This document shows, piece by piece, positions 1-8,401 of a stretch of 50,817 nt of DNA; within the stretch, counting starts at the first letter, position 1, and each line of letters begins with the position of its first letter. Both the position numbers and the translations under genes were made by a program. This stretch comes from Bacteroidales bacterium (lineage in GTDB: Bacteria > Bacteroidota > Bacteroidia > Bacteroidales > WCHB1-69): NCBI GenBank assembly GCA_017617445.1, contig JAFZWE010000012.1, positions 1-50,817 of the forward strand, in the 5' to 3' direction. The notes under the pieces are model-generated. The model was not told where the DNA came from. It searched no databases and worked only from the letters and a program-made list of their open reading frames with translations.

Positions 1-107
1 AGTCTCTCCAGAGGATTTCCCAAGGAGTTGAGCTTGTCCAGGGTTTCTTCGTTGTCAAAAAGGCTGACGTTACCCAGTTTTTTGTATGCCAGTTTCTGTT
101 TGTTCAT
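1..107 (-). mobile_element. IS transposase, N-terminal fragment (IS5-like), runs off the left edge
   Basis: An ATG at 107 on the minus strand opens a frame of 35 codons that leaves the window. It begins MNKQKLAYKKLGN and contains a segment LNSLGNPLERL. Such a short basic N-terminus followed by an L-x-x-LGNPLE-L segment is what I recall from IS5-type transposases of Bacteroidota. The DDE catalytic core would lie outside the window, so the family call rests on about 35 residues only. A -7 box sits 20 bases upstream, so this is the promoter-proximal end of the gene and the element's terminal repeat should lie to the right, between about 157 and 290. I could not identify that repeat because the other end is not visible. 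Confidence 0.55.
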
Positions 108-126
108 TGTTCGTTCAAATTTTCTG

Positions 127-156
127 CAAATATACAAATAAATATTTGATTAACAA
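127..156 (-). promoter_or_regulatory. Promoter of the IS transposase
   Basis: Minus-strand TATATTTG at 134-127 matches the Bacteroidota -7 box TAnnTTTG. A TTG lies at 156-154, 19 bases upstream, as the -33 element. Predicted transcription start is about 123, some 16 bases before the ATG at 107. Confidence 0.6.
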
Positions 157-326
157 TGAATTACGGTTATTTTTTATAAAAATATGTTTAACGACATATT
201 AACGTAAACAGGGAAAACAGGTGCAATTTTTGGCAGCTTTTGCTTGTATTTATTTGATAGTCAGAGAGAAATAATTAGAAGTCACCATATGGATATACGC
301 TCCTCCGTCCGCTGGGCCGAGGCGGG

Positions 327-1958
327 ATGGCCGAGGTGTGGTATGCAGAAAACCAGATTGAGAAGCCTGCGGCGGTGAAAATCCTGAATGAGGACCTGTC
401 GCACAACGCGCAGATTGTGGAGCGTTTCCGCAACGAGGCGAAGATCACGGTGAAACTCAACCACCCGAACATTCGGCAGGTGTACGATTACGATGAGATT
501 GACGGGCGTCCCTGCATGGTGATGGAGTATTTAGAGGGTGCTGACCTCAGCTCCCGCATGAAAAATGGCGAGCGGTTCACCGACGAGCAGCTTAAAAAAT
601 GGTGGAACCAGCTGGCCTCCGCCCTCAACTACACCCATGCCCAGGGGGTGGTGCACCGTGACATCAAGCCTTCCAACATCTTTGTGACCCATGAAGGCGA
701 TGTAAAACTGCTGGATTTCGGCATTGCCAAGGTGCAGGAGGGTATCACTATGACTCAGACCGGTGCCACCATGGGCACACTGATGTACATGAGCCCGGAG
801 CAGGTGATGGATGCCAAGCATATTGATGCCAAAACCGACCTCTATTCATTGGCGGTGAGTTTCGTGCATCTGCACACAGGCAAAGCCCCGTATGACACGA
901 CCACCACCAACGATTATGAAATTCGCAAGAGCATTGTGGAATTTCCGCTGGAATTAGGGGATATTCCCGCCGAGTGGCAGAATTTCCTGCGGCCCTATCT
1001 GGCCAAGAATCCGAAGGACCGCCCCGCGTTGACGGAGTTCTCCGCAGAAACCAGTCCCAGCGGTATTGTTCCGCCGGTTGCCCCGGTTGCACATGCTTCG
1101 GATGAGACTGTGGTGGATGGTGACGCAACCGTGGATGGCACAAGAGTGGCGGAAGAAGGAACGGTGGCGGAAATGCCTCAAGCCACGGTCAATAAAAAGA
1201 GCAACTCTGGCCCCGCCTCACAGAAACCCAAGAAAAAGCGCAAGGGGTTGATTATTGGCATTATTGTGGTATTGCTGCTGGGCGGCGGAGTGACGCTGTG
1301 GATGAGTGGCATCGGCATGTTTTACAGAGGTTGCCATGGCCCGATAGCATATAATATACGCTACGGCACTATGACAGACCAGGATAATAATACCTACAAA
1401 ACAATAGAGATCGGAGATCAAGAATGGATGGCAGAGAATATGCGAGCAGTGAATGACCGTGAGGGCCATCCCCGAAAATATATCAAATGTCCGGACGGAC
1501 AAGATAAACAATATGGCTTCTTGTATGGTAGGGATGTGGCCCTGGACATCTGCCCCCAAGGGTGGAGGCTTCCTTCGGATGAGGATTGGAATCAATTGGA
1601 GAATTATGTAAGTGGCCTTAGTGATTATGTATGCGGTTGGAATCCAAAAAATATCGCGAAGGCATTGGCTTCTACAGAAGGGTGGGTATCCAGCAATGAA
1701 AATTGCGACATAGGATGTGACCGTGAGAGCAATAATGCCACAGGTTTTTCAGCACTTCCCGTTGGATGTTATAACGGAGGCTATGCTTTTACTTGGAAGA
1801 GTGCTTATTTCTGGAGTACTACAGGCTATCGTTATTTAGATTATTATGGCAAAATAATCAGCGATTGTTCGCCACACATAGGACATCCCACATATAACAA
1901 TAGCGATAGTCTGTATAATCTGAGTTTTTCTGTCCGTTGCGTTCGTTCGATCAAATAG
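327..1958 (+). CDS. Ser/Thr protein kinase with transmembrane segment and FISUMP ectodomain; 5' end abnormal
   Basis: Membrane-anchored Hanks-type kinase. Counting from the ATG at 327: catalytic lysine in AVK (K18), HRD loop at 110-112, DFG at 130-132, MSPEQ at 155-159, a Thr-rich linker with repeated TV motifs at 261-287, a transmembrane helix at about 308-326 preceded by a KKKRK stop, and an outer FISUMP domain (about 350-543) with IGDQEWMAENM, ICPQGWRLPSDEDW and the terminal SVRCVRSI. The glycine-rich loop GRGGMAEVW straddles the ATG: its first part is encoded upstream in the same frame, which is open back to codon 279 (KSPYGYTLLRPLG). A TAG at 276-278 closes it, and no ATG, GTG or TTG lies between. 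Either a non-standard start is used or the first codons were lost, possibly to the adjacent IS. The kinase half is GC-rich and the FISUMP half AT-richer. Confidence 0.85.
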   Translation: MAEVWYAENQIEKPAAVKILNEDLSHNAQIVERFRNEAKITVKLNHPNIRQVYDYDEIDGRPCMVMEYLEGADLSSRMKNGERFTDEQLKKWWNQLASALNYTHAQGVVHRDIKPSNIFVTHEGDVKLLDFGIAKVQEGITMTQTGATMGTLMYMSPEQVMDAKHIDAKTDLYSLAVSFVHLHTGKAPYDTTTTNDYEIRKSIVEFPLELGDIPAEWQNFLRPYLAKNPKDRPALTEFSAETSPSGIVPPVAPVAHASDETVVDGDATVDGTRVAEEGTVAEMPQATVNKKSNSGPASQKPKKKRKGLIIGIIVVLLLGGGVTLWMSGIGMFYRGCHGPIAYNIRYGTMTDQDNNTYKTIEIGDQEWMAENMRAVNDREGHPRKYIKCPDGQDKQYGFLYGRDVALDICPQGWRLPSDEDWNQLENYVSGLSDYVCGWNPKNIAKALASTEGWVSSNENCDIGCDRESNNATGFSALPVGCYNGGYAFTWKSAYFWSTTGYRYLDYYGKIISDCSPHIGHPTYNNSDSLYNLSFSVRCVRSIK

Positions 1959-2149
1959 AAGGGGAGCTTGTATGCCCTATTCCTATATAAATTTGTTTGC
2001 GCCAACATTGTATTGCGATCTTCTCCTATGGAAAGTGTATGGGTATAGTAACAGTTGCGCTCATGGCGAAAAGGTGTGCGGTCTCGTCGTTTTGAAATCA
2101 AATATAGGATAGTGATGGGTATAACCGCAGGCCCGTGGACTGCAAATGC

Positions 2150-3181
2150 TTACACGTAGTATTCCGCAATTCGTTTCATTTCGGAGCTCACATTGTTGCT
2201 CTCGTAAAGAATCCCGTAGATGGTTTCGGCAATCGGAATGCTCGCACCGAACTTCTTGTTCATCTCATGGATGCAGCGCACGGCATAGTAGCCTTCCGCA
2301 ATCATACTCATCTCCAATTGCGCCACCCGCACCGACAGCCCGTGCCCGATCATGTTGCCGAACATGCGGTTGCGGCTGTACCGCGAGTAGGCGGTCACCA
2401 GCAGGTCACCGAGATACACCGACTCGTCCAGGCACCGTTCGCCGGGAAACACCTGCCGCACAAAGTTCTTCATCTCCTTGACCCCGTTGGCAATGTAGGC
2501 GGCAATGAAGTTGTCGCCGTAGCCCAAGCCGCTGTAAATACCGGCCCCTAACGCATAGATGTTCTTCATCACCACGGCCAGTTCGGCCCCCTTGATGTCT
2601 TTGGAGACGGAGGCTCGCACGTATCTGTTGGTGAACATCTTGGCGACATCGGCGGCCAGGTTCTGGTTGACGGAGGCGGCGGTCAGGAAGGTGAACTTCT
2701 CCTGCGCAATCTCTTCCGCGTGCGAGGGACCGCTGATCATGGCCATGTTCTCCATCGGAATGTTGAATTCCGTGTGCAGGTAGTCGGTGATGAACTGCAT
2801 GGTTTCCGGAATGATACCCTTCACGGCGGTGATGATCTTCTTCTTGTTCATCCGGCTTTTCTTCAGCGGCTCCAAGGTCTTCTGCAAAAAAGCCGACGGA
2901 GTGACTATGATAACATAGTCCGCCTTGTTCACCACCTGCCGGAGGTCGTTGCTCACTTTAACATCTTTTGGGTCAATGAAGGTAGAGCTGAGGTATTTGG
3001 GATTGTGGCCGTATTTGCGCACGCCTTCTACAATTTCCTCCTCGCGAACCCACCAGTGGATGTGCTCCAAATTGGCAGACAATATCTTGATTATGGCGGT
3101 CGCCCAGCTGCCGCCGCCGATGACGGCCACACGGTATCTTAATCTCGTTTTCTTCCGAAAATAGGGGATGGCTTCTTCCAT
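2150..3181 (-). CDS. gpsA: NAD(P)H-dependent glycerol-3-phosphate dehydrogenase
   Basis: Cytosolic enzyme that reduces dihydroxyacetone phosphate to sn-glycerol 3-phosphate, the backbone for phospholipids. At 343 residues it is of normal length. It has an N-terminal Rossmann motif VAVIGGGSWATA (residues 18-29), the segment MISGPSHAEEIA in the nucleotide-binding half, and the catalytic-lysine helix AVVMKNIYALGAG followed by SGLGYGDNF. The start at 3181 leaves a short tail before the Rossmann fold and sits 31 bases after a predicted transcription start. It is monocistronic: the neighbours on both sides are on the plus strand. Confidence 0.95.
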   Translation of the reverse strand: MEEAIPYFRKKTRLRYRVAVIGGGSWATAIIKILSANLEHIHWWVREEEIVEGVRKYGHNPKYLSSTFIDPKDVKVSNDLRQVVNKADYVIIVTPSAFLQKTLEPLKKSRMNKKKIITAVKGIIPETMQFITDYLHTEFNIPMENMAMISGPSHAEEIAQEKFTFLTAASVNQNLAADVAKMFTNRYVRASVSKDIKGAELAVVMKNIYALGAGIYSGLGYGDNFIAAYIANGVKEMKNFVRQVFPGERCLDESVYLGDLLVTAYSRYSRNRMFGNMIGHGLSVRVAQLEMSMIAEGYYAVRCIHEMNKKFGASIPIAETIYGILYESNNVSSEMKRIAEYYV

Positions 3182-3215
3182 TCAGAAATGTTTTGATTAA
3201 CATTTTTTAGGGCTG

Positions 3216-3223
3216 CAAAAATA
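3216..3223 (-). promoter_or_regulatory. Promoter -7 box of gpsA
   Basis: Minus-strand TATTTTTG (3223-3216) fits TAnnTTTG. Predicted start of transcription is near 3212. No good TTTG was seen at the expected -33 distance. Confidence 0.5.
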
Positions 3224-3316
3224 CAAACAATATCCGAATAATCATAATTTTTATTTTTTTTAGAAAAAATAACGTCGACCATTTCTTCGCTTCGCACAGA
3301 TGCACGGCAAATTCAT

Positions 3317-3353
3317 TTTGCCAACGGGTGTAAATGTTTTTTTACTATTTTTG
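3317..3353 (+). promoter_or_regulatory. Promoter of the lipoprotein / barrel pair
   Basis: TTTG at 3317-3320 and TATTTTTG at 3346-3353, spaced 25 bases, which is slightly long for the -33/-7 pair. The gene's ATG follows at 3372. Confidence 0.5.
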
Positions 3354-3371
3354 CACATTCAAAAATATAAA

Positions 3372-4181
3372 ATGATGAAGATGATAAAATGGGCTGTGTT
3401 GGCTCTCCTGCCGTTGATGCTTTTCAGCTGTTCTTCAAATAAATCCGGAGAAAGTTCCGAAAATTCAAAGGGACAGACAGAGGCTGTTCAACCCAAGACC
3501 ATGGATGAGGCCACTTCCGTTTATGTCAACAAGTTTGCCAGCTACGGGTTCCGGACGCGCCGCGATGCAGTGGACAAGTACATGAATCTGTGCAGTGCAT
3601 GTGAGGACGCCCCGAGGGATGAGAAGGATCTCCCTCCCACAGTGTGGAGCAAAATCAATACCATTATTCCTTCTCTGCCTGATGCGCAAAGAATACAGGA
3701 AGATCTTATCGGACAAGAGCTGGAGGAGGGAAAGGAGGACGGCTATTTTGACGGCAAAAGATGGCTCGTGGAACGGGGACAGATCCGGGATTTCACTATT
3801 CTGGAGGAACAAAAAAGCTCCAAACGTTATGAAGCCAAAATTAAAATGAAGTTGTACAAGACGAGTTCATACGGGTTTGACGTGATTTTGAAGGTTGCTT
3901 ATGAGTTGCGTGACAAAGAGCTGGACTGGAATTTGGACTATGTCCTCAGCCAGGGTATGGACATCATCAAAACAGGCAACTATGACGGCATGGTCGTCGT
4001 GTCAAGTGATTGTTCCTATTTTCTGATAAATAAATGCAGTTCTCCTCTTTTGGTGGGCTATACTCTGGTGGAATCGGACGGGGATACTAAAAAGAGTTTT
4101 TGTGTCATGAAGGGCTACGAAAAATCTTATGTTGAAACCCATGGAACAGTGGTTATTGATTTTATTGAGAAGAACTATTAA
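3372..4181 (+). CDS. Lipoprotein of unknown function
   Basis: 269 residues beginning MMKMIKWAVLALLPL with a lipobox LFSC (Cys20), so it should be a lipid-anchored envelope protein. The rest is soluble and rich in charged residues, with no fold I recognise. It has a conserved-looking core around DGYFDGKRWLVERG and a predicted beta-rich second half. The ATG at 3372 is chosen because it opens the signal peptide and lies 18 bases past the -7 box; upstream in-frame codons would precede the promoter. Thirteen bases separate its stop from the next gene, a small outer-membrane barrel, so the two are probably co-transcribed and may act together at the outer membrane. That partnership is inference. Confidence 0.8.
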   Translation: MMKMIKWAVLALLPLMLFSCSSNKSGESSENSKGQTEAVQPKTMDEATSVYVNKFASYGFRTRRDAVDKYMNLCSACEDAPRDEKDLPPTVWSKINTIIPSLPDAQRIQEDLIGQELEEGKEDGYFDGKRWLVERGQIRDFTILEEQKSSKRYEAKIKMKLYKTSSYGFDVILKVAYELRDKELDWNLDYVLSQGMDIIKTGNYDGMVVVSSDCSYFLINKCSSPLLVGYTLVESDGDTKKSFCVMKGYEKSYVETHGTVVIDFIEKNY

Positions 4182-4194
4182 AAAATGTTTTAGG

Positions 4195-4911
4195 ATGAAG
4201 AGGTTTTTTGTTTTGATGTTTTTTCTGGCTTCCTTCGGTGCATTGATGGGGCAGTCTGACAGTTTGAAGCCTGCCAAGAAAGCCAGCAAGTGGGATCCGA
4301 ACCAGATTGTTGTGGTGCGCGACCGTCTGAATTTTGACATTTTCCATTCCTTTTGGATGGGCACACCCAAGGAAGGTGAGTTCATGAAGTTCAACCCTGG
4401 TTTCAACGTTTCGGCCATGTGGGATTTCAAGATGCCGCAGAACAAGTCCCTCTCTTTCGGCTTGGGCGTGGGGTTCTCCCTGTACACCCAGTACTCCAAC
4501 TGCATTTTGAAGTATGACTATGAGAGCCAGCTGAACAAGTATTATATCATGCCGTCAGATACTATTTACAAGAAGTGCCGCATGACCTATTCCAATGTGC
4601 ACATTCCTTTTGAAATCCGTTACCGGCATCCCTGTGGGTTCAAGTTCAGTGTCGGTGTGCATGTGGGCTTGGTTACCGGCTTGGCTCACAAGTACAAAGG
4701 GGATGATTGGGTGAACGGCGGCGACAGAAATTTGCACTACAAGAATCGGGATTTCTACGACAAGCAGAGATTCAGTGCGGATGTGTATATGAGGATGGGC
4801 TGGAAAGCGTTTGCCGTGTTCTATTCCTATCAGTTGAACAGGGTGTTTGATGACGGCAAGGGACCGAAGATGAATCCCATGTCCGTGGGTCTTTCCATCA
4901 GTTTGTTTTAA
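4195..4911 (+). CDS. Small outer-membrane beta-barrel protein
   Basis: 238 residues with a signal peptide MKRFFVLMFFLASFGALMG ending at about Q20. The mature part alternates hydrophobic and polar residues in strands ending in aromatic residues (for example FGLGVGFSLYTQY, FKFSVGVHVGLVTGL and AFAVFYSYQLNRVF) and finishes SVGLSISLF. A terminal Phe after alternating residues is the usual barrel-assembly signal. The pattern resembles the PorT / outer membrane beta-barrel families of Bacteroidota, but I cannot assign a specific one. The start at 4195 is chosen because it opens the signal peptide. The gene follows the lipoprotein gene by 13 bases and ends at a strong terminator. Confidence 0.75.
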   Translation: MKRFFVLMFFLASFGALMGQSDSLKPAKKASKWDPNQIVVVRDRLNFDIFHSFWMGTPKEGEFMKFNPGFNVSAMWDFKMPQNKSLSFGLGVGFSLYTQYSNCILKYDYESQLNKYYIMPSDTIYKKCRMTYSNVHIPFEIRYRHPCGFKFSVGVHVGLVTGLAHKYKGDDWVNGGDRNLHYKNRDFYDKQRFSADVYMRMGWKAFAVFYSYQLNRVFDDGKGPKMNPMSVGLSISLF

Positions 4912-4930
4912 AGGAAAAAACAAGTAAGAT

Positions 4931-4960
4931 AAAGAGCCATCGGAGCGGTGGCTCTTTTTT
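4931..4960 (+). terminator. Rho-independent terminator after the barrel gene
   Basis: AAGAGCCA at 4932-4939 pairs with TGGCTCTT at 4949-4956, and T residues continue to 4960. It overlaps the last codon of the convergent pcrA, and the stem could also slow transcription from that side. Confidence 0.75.
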
Positions 4961-7265
4961 ATTTGTTGGGGAGAATCAGTTTGGCGAATTTGAGCAGCAG
5001 TACTTTCTCTCCCAGTGTATCAAAAAAGATGGTGGCTTTCTGGTCGCCGGTGGGGCCTTCAATGCGTTGCACGGTGCCATACCCGAACTTGATATGGTAA
5101 ATGCGAGTCTCGGGCTTGAGGTCCGAGGGCTTGGCCATGCGTCCGATGGCGGCGATGTCCAGTTCCAGTTTGGGTTTGGCTGGGGCGGTTTTCTTTTCAA
5201 ATGTGCGGTTGGCCCAGTCATTTTCAATGGTGGATTTTTTGGCGAAGGCGCCTTTCCCGGAGGAGGCTTTCTCGATGGTCTTCAGGCAGGATGTCGGAAG
5301 TTCGTCTAAAAAGCGGCTGGGCTCGCAGAACTGCAGGGAGCCGAAGCGGTAGCGGGTTTGTGCGTGGGTGATGGTGAGCACTTTCTTGGCGCGGGTGATG
5401 GCCACGTAGAAAAGCCTCCGTTCCTCCTCCAGCTCTTTCCGGGAACCGATGGAGAGGGATGAGGGAAACAGGTTCTCTTCCAATCCGGTGATGTAAACAT
5501 AGTCGAACTCCAGTCCTTTGGCAGCGTGGATGGTCATCAGTTTGACCTGGGATACGTTTTCGTCTTCCTTCTGGTCGGCGTCAGTGAGCAGGGCCACACT
5601 CTCCAGAAAACGGTCCAGCGTGGGGTTGAAATCCTCGATCAGCTCACCGGTTTCTTCATTGAAGGTGGTCTCTTCTGCATTTTCGGAGAAGTCTTTCATG
5701 GCATCCAGCAACTCCTCCACATTGTCGGCGCGGTCCTTTTCTGAAGGGTCGGCTTTGAGGGCGGCAATGATGCCGGAGGCGAAGACGATGTGCTTGCCCA
5801 TCTCGTATGCGTCCTTGGAGGGGAGCAGCGCTGTGAAACTCTTGATTTTGGCGGCGAAGTCGGTCAGACGCTCCTTGGTGGGGTTGTTGACGGGCACTTC
5901 AAAGAACTGCGGGTTCTCGATGATGTCCCAGGCACGCACGCCGTGTTCACCGGCACAGGCGATGATTTTCTCCACGGTGGTCTCACCAATGCCGCGCAGC
6001 GGGTAGTTGATCACCCGTCGCAGCGATTCCTCGTCGTAATGGTTGATGGCCAACCGGCAGTAGGCCAGCAGATCCTTGATTTCCTTGCGGGCATAAAAGG
6101 AGGTGCCTCCATAGATTCGATAGGGGATGTGCTTACGGATTAAACACTCCTCCAGCGCACGCGACTGCATGTTGGTGCGGTACAAGATGGCAATGTCATT
6201 GTAGTTGACGTGGAAGTTGTGCTCTATTTCAAAGATGGAGTCGCACACCAGGGCGGCTTCGTCGCTCTCATTGGAAGAGGAGAGCACAGTGATGGGCGTG
6301 CCTTGCTCGTTGTCTGTCCAGACAGTCTTGGGAATCTGTTTGTTGTTGTTTTTGATGACGGCGTTGGCGGCGTTGACGATGTTTTGTGTGGAGCGGTAGT
6401 TCTGTTCCAGTTTTACGATCTTGGCCTCCGGATAGTCGCGTTTGAAATTGAGGATGTTGTTGATGTCCGCCCCGCGAAAGCCGTAGATGCTCTGTGCGTC
6501 ATCGCCGACGACACAGATGTTGTGATGTCCGGCGGCAATCTTCTTGATGATCATGTATTGGGCGAAGTTCGTGTCCTGATACTCGTCCACCAGTACATAC
6601 TGGAAGCGGTTCTGGTATTTGAAGAGCATTTCCGGGAAATCGCGCAGCAGGGCGTTCATGTAGTACAGAATGTCGTCAAAGTCCATGGCATTGGAGCTGT
6701 GCAGGCGCGTGTTATATCTTTTGAAGATCTCTGCCACCAAGGGTTTGCCGCATTCCTTGTCATACATCACGGCATCTTTGTTCTGGGCGTAGTCTTCCGC
6801 GTTGAGCAGGTTGGATTTGGCGGCAGAGATCCGGTTGAGTACATAGTTGACGACATATACCTTGGGGTCCAGGTTGAGTTCTTTGATGATGTTCCGGAGC
6901 AGGGATTTGCTGTCATCGGTGTCATAGACGGAGAGGAAGTGGGTGAAACCGATCTTGTCGGCTTCGGTGCGGAGGATGCGGAGGAACACAGAGTGGAAAG
7001 TGCCCATCTGTACGGCTTTGGCGCGTTGGTCACCGATGAGTTTGAGAATGCGTTCGGTCATCTCGCGGGCGGCCTTGTTGGTGAAGGTCAGGGCCAGGAT
7101 GCGCCAGGGGGCGATGCCCTGTTCCAGCATGTAGGCGATGCGGTAGGTGAGTACACGGGTCTTGCCCGACCCCGCACCGGCAATCACCATCTCCGGACCA
7201 TTGATCAGGCTGACCGCCTCTTTCTGGGATTCATTCAATTGAGACAAAATAGAACTTTGTTCCAT
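4959..7265 (-). CDS. pcrA: UvrD/PcrA-type superfamily 1A DNA helicase
   Basis: 768-residue 3'-5' DNA helicase/translocase for repair and removal of replication or recombination blocks. Visible motifs: Q-motif LNESQKEAV (10-18), Walker A GAGSGKT (30-36), motif Ia LTFTNKAAREM, motif Ic MGTFHSVFLRI, Walker B VDEYQDTN (226-233), motif III VVGDDAQSIYGFRGA, motif IV LEQNYRST, motif V VKLMTIHAAKGLEFDYVY and motif VI LFYVAITRAKK. The C-terminus (about 715-768) carries a small tudor-like module with IKFGYGTVQRI, as PcrA proteins do. PcrA and UvrD cannot be separated with certainty by eye. It is transcribed alone, from a promoter lying inside a long inverted repeat. Confidence 0.95.
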   Translation of the reverse strand: MEQSSILSQLNESQKEAVSLINGPEMVIAGAGSGKTRVLTYRIAYMLEQGIAPWRILALTFTNKAAREMTERILKLIGDQRAKAVQMGTFHSVFLRILRTEADKIGFTHFLSVYDTDDSKSLLRNIIKELNLDPKVYVVNYVLNRISAAKSNLLNAEDYAQNKDAVMYDKECGKPLVAEIFKRYNTRLHSSNAMDFDDILYYMNALLRDFPEMLFKYQNRFQYVLVDEYQDTNFAQYMIIKKIAAGHHNICVVGDDAQSIYGFRGADINNILNFKRDYPEAKIVKLEQNYRSTQNIVNAANAVIKNNNKQIPKTVWTDNEQGTPITVLSSSNESDEAALVCDSIFEIEHNFHVNYNDIAILYRTNMQSRALEECLIRKHIPYRIYGGTSFYARKEIKDLLAYCRLAINHYDEESLRRVINYPLRGIGETTVEKIIACAGEHGVRAWDIIENPQFFEVPVNNPTKERLTDFAAKIKSFTALLPSKDAYEMGKHIVFASGIIAALKADPSEKDRADNVEELLDAMKDFSENAEETTFNEETGELIEDFNPTLDRFLESVALLTDADQKEDENVSQVKLMTIHAAKGLEFDYVYITGLEENLFPSSLSIGSRKELEEERRLFYVAITRAKKVLTITHAQTRYRFGSLQFCEPSRFLDELPTSCLKTIEKASSGKGAFAKKSTIENDWANRTFEKKTAPAKPKLELDIAAIGRMAKPSDLKPETRIYHIKFGYGTVQRIEGPTGDQKATIFFDTLGEKVLLLKFAKLILPNK

Positions 7266-7300
7266 TGTAAATAGTTAAATGTCAGTAATAAATAAAAAAT

Positions 7301-7350
7301 AATGGTTTGCGTCAAATGCGTGCAAAGGTACGCTTTTTCCGCAAACCATT
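7301..7350 (-). promoter_or_regulatory. pcrA promoter inside an 11-bp inverted repeat
   Basis: Minus-strand TACCTTTG at 7330-7323 is the -7 box. It lies exactly midway between AATGGTTTGCG (7301-7311) and its perfect complement CGCAAACCATT (7340-7350). A third, weaker copy (GGTGGTTTG, 7354-7362) could pair with the right arm instead. The symmetry around the -7 box suggests an operator; no regulator is known. Confidence 0.5.
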
Positions 7351-7378
7351 CGGGTGGTTTGTAATTTTTTTCTACAGT

Positions 7379-8341
7379 TTATTCAAGCGTGAAACGGGTT
7401 TCTCCCAAAAGGCCTTTGTCGGAGAAGATTTGTACGATGTAGGTTCCCTTGATCTGCTTGTTCTGTTTGCGGTCCTGATCGCTGATATCCCAGTACATGG
7501 TGACATTTTCGGCGCGGTTGACGTAGTTGACTGTTTTCTTGACCGTATATTGCAGCCTCTGTCCGTTGTTCATGAAGGTGTAGGCATCGGCTTTGCCGGG
7601 GGTCAGCACATGTCCGTCTCCCGGACAGGATACTCTGCAATAGAGATTGTACTCGCCAGGTTCCGTGAGGCTGTTTGCTGCCAGCGTGAATGTGGTCTTG
7701 ATCCGTTCCGCCCGCGAGGCCTTGGTAGTCACCTCTTCCGGTTTGTTGCGTGATTTGGAATATACGCAGCACGCCCGGATGCTGTTGGCGGTAAGTTCCG
7801 CCGCTGTGCTGATCTTGTCAGTGAGCTCTTGGTTTTCCGTCGTGATCTGTGTGATCTTCTCTTGGGAGGTGGTCAGCTGGGTGGTCAGCTCTGCATTCTG
7901 CTGCTCCAGCTTGTGCTGGATAGTAATCAGGCTATCCATCTGGTGGACATATCTCTGGGAAATCTTCTGCACACGGTCCAGCTTGCGTTTGATGCTGTTG
8001 TAGTCGGCCTGGCGTGCCATGAGCCCTTCAATTTCAGCAATCTGGGCCATGATGATGCTGTCTTGGGTGGCCAAGGAGTCTGCTAACCCGCCGGCTTGCG
8101 CTTTGATACGGGCGTGCTCGGCTTTCAGTGAGTCAAGCTGGCGTACCAGATCCTCCCGGTCTTTGGTGACCTGCTGCTCTTTCACAACAATTTCTTTAAG
8201 CTGCGAATTTTTGGTGAAATACAGGACGGCAAACAGTATGGTGGTGGCTAGGAAAAAAATGGCCAGAAATCCACATGCGCGCGCATTTCTTTCAAAAAAA
8301 GAATTTGAATTTTTTTTGGGTGTTGAATCAGAAGTTTCCAT
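7379..8341 (-). CDS. Membrane-anchored coiled-coil protein of unknown function
   Basis: 320 residues. A short polar N-terminus is followed by one transmembrane helix at about residues 24-42 (ACGFLAIFFLATTILFAVLYF), then a long heptad-like stretch (about 47-190) rich in K, E, Q and L, such as EQQVTKDREDLVRQLDSL and LEQQNAELTTQLTTSQEKI, which should form a coiled coil. A beta-rich C-terminal domain (about 195-320) ends in ISDQDRKQNKQIKGTYIVQI and a ligand-like strand. The layout resembles periplasmic scaffold proteins. The ATG at 8341 is used because codons further upstream are antisense to the comF promoter. It stands alone on its strand between pcrA and comF. Confidence 0.75.
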   Translation of the reverse strand: METSDSTPKKNSNSFFERNARACGFLAIFFLATTILFAVLYFTKNSQLKEIVVKEQQVTKDREDLVRQLDSLKAEHARIKAQAGGLADSLATQDSIIMAQIAEIEGLMARQADYNSIKRKLDRVQKISQRYVHQMDSLITIQHKLEQQNAELTTQLTTSQEKITQITTENQELTDKISTAAELTANSIRACCVYSKSRNKPEEVTTKASRAERIKTTFTLAANSLTEPGEYNLYCRVSCPGDGHVLTPGKADAYTFMNNGQRLQYTVKKTVNYVNRAENVTMYWDISDQDRKQNKQIKGTYIVQIFSDKGLLGETRFTLE

Positions 8342-8349
8342 ATTAAGTG

Positions 8350-8357
8350 TATTTTTG
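8350..8357 (+). promoter_or_regulatory. Promoter -7 box of comF
   Basis: TATTTTTG, with a TTG 24 bases upstream at 8323-8325. The upstream half overlaps the first codons of the divergent coiled-coil gene. Confidence 0.45.
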
Positions 8358-8401
8358 CGGTTCCATTTACAAACTGCAAATTTACTATAAAATTGTATTT
8401 G

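Noticed and set aside
1959-2149. Minus-strand frame of 85 codons in the gap after the kinase
   Set aside because: No recognisable product, no promoter, and it overlaps the kinase 3' end; nothing else was seen in this 190-base gap.
6210-7274. 354-codon open frame on the plus strand inside pcrA
   Set aside because: Antisense to conserved helicase motifs; composition explains the lack of stops.
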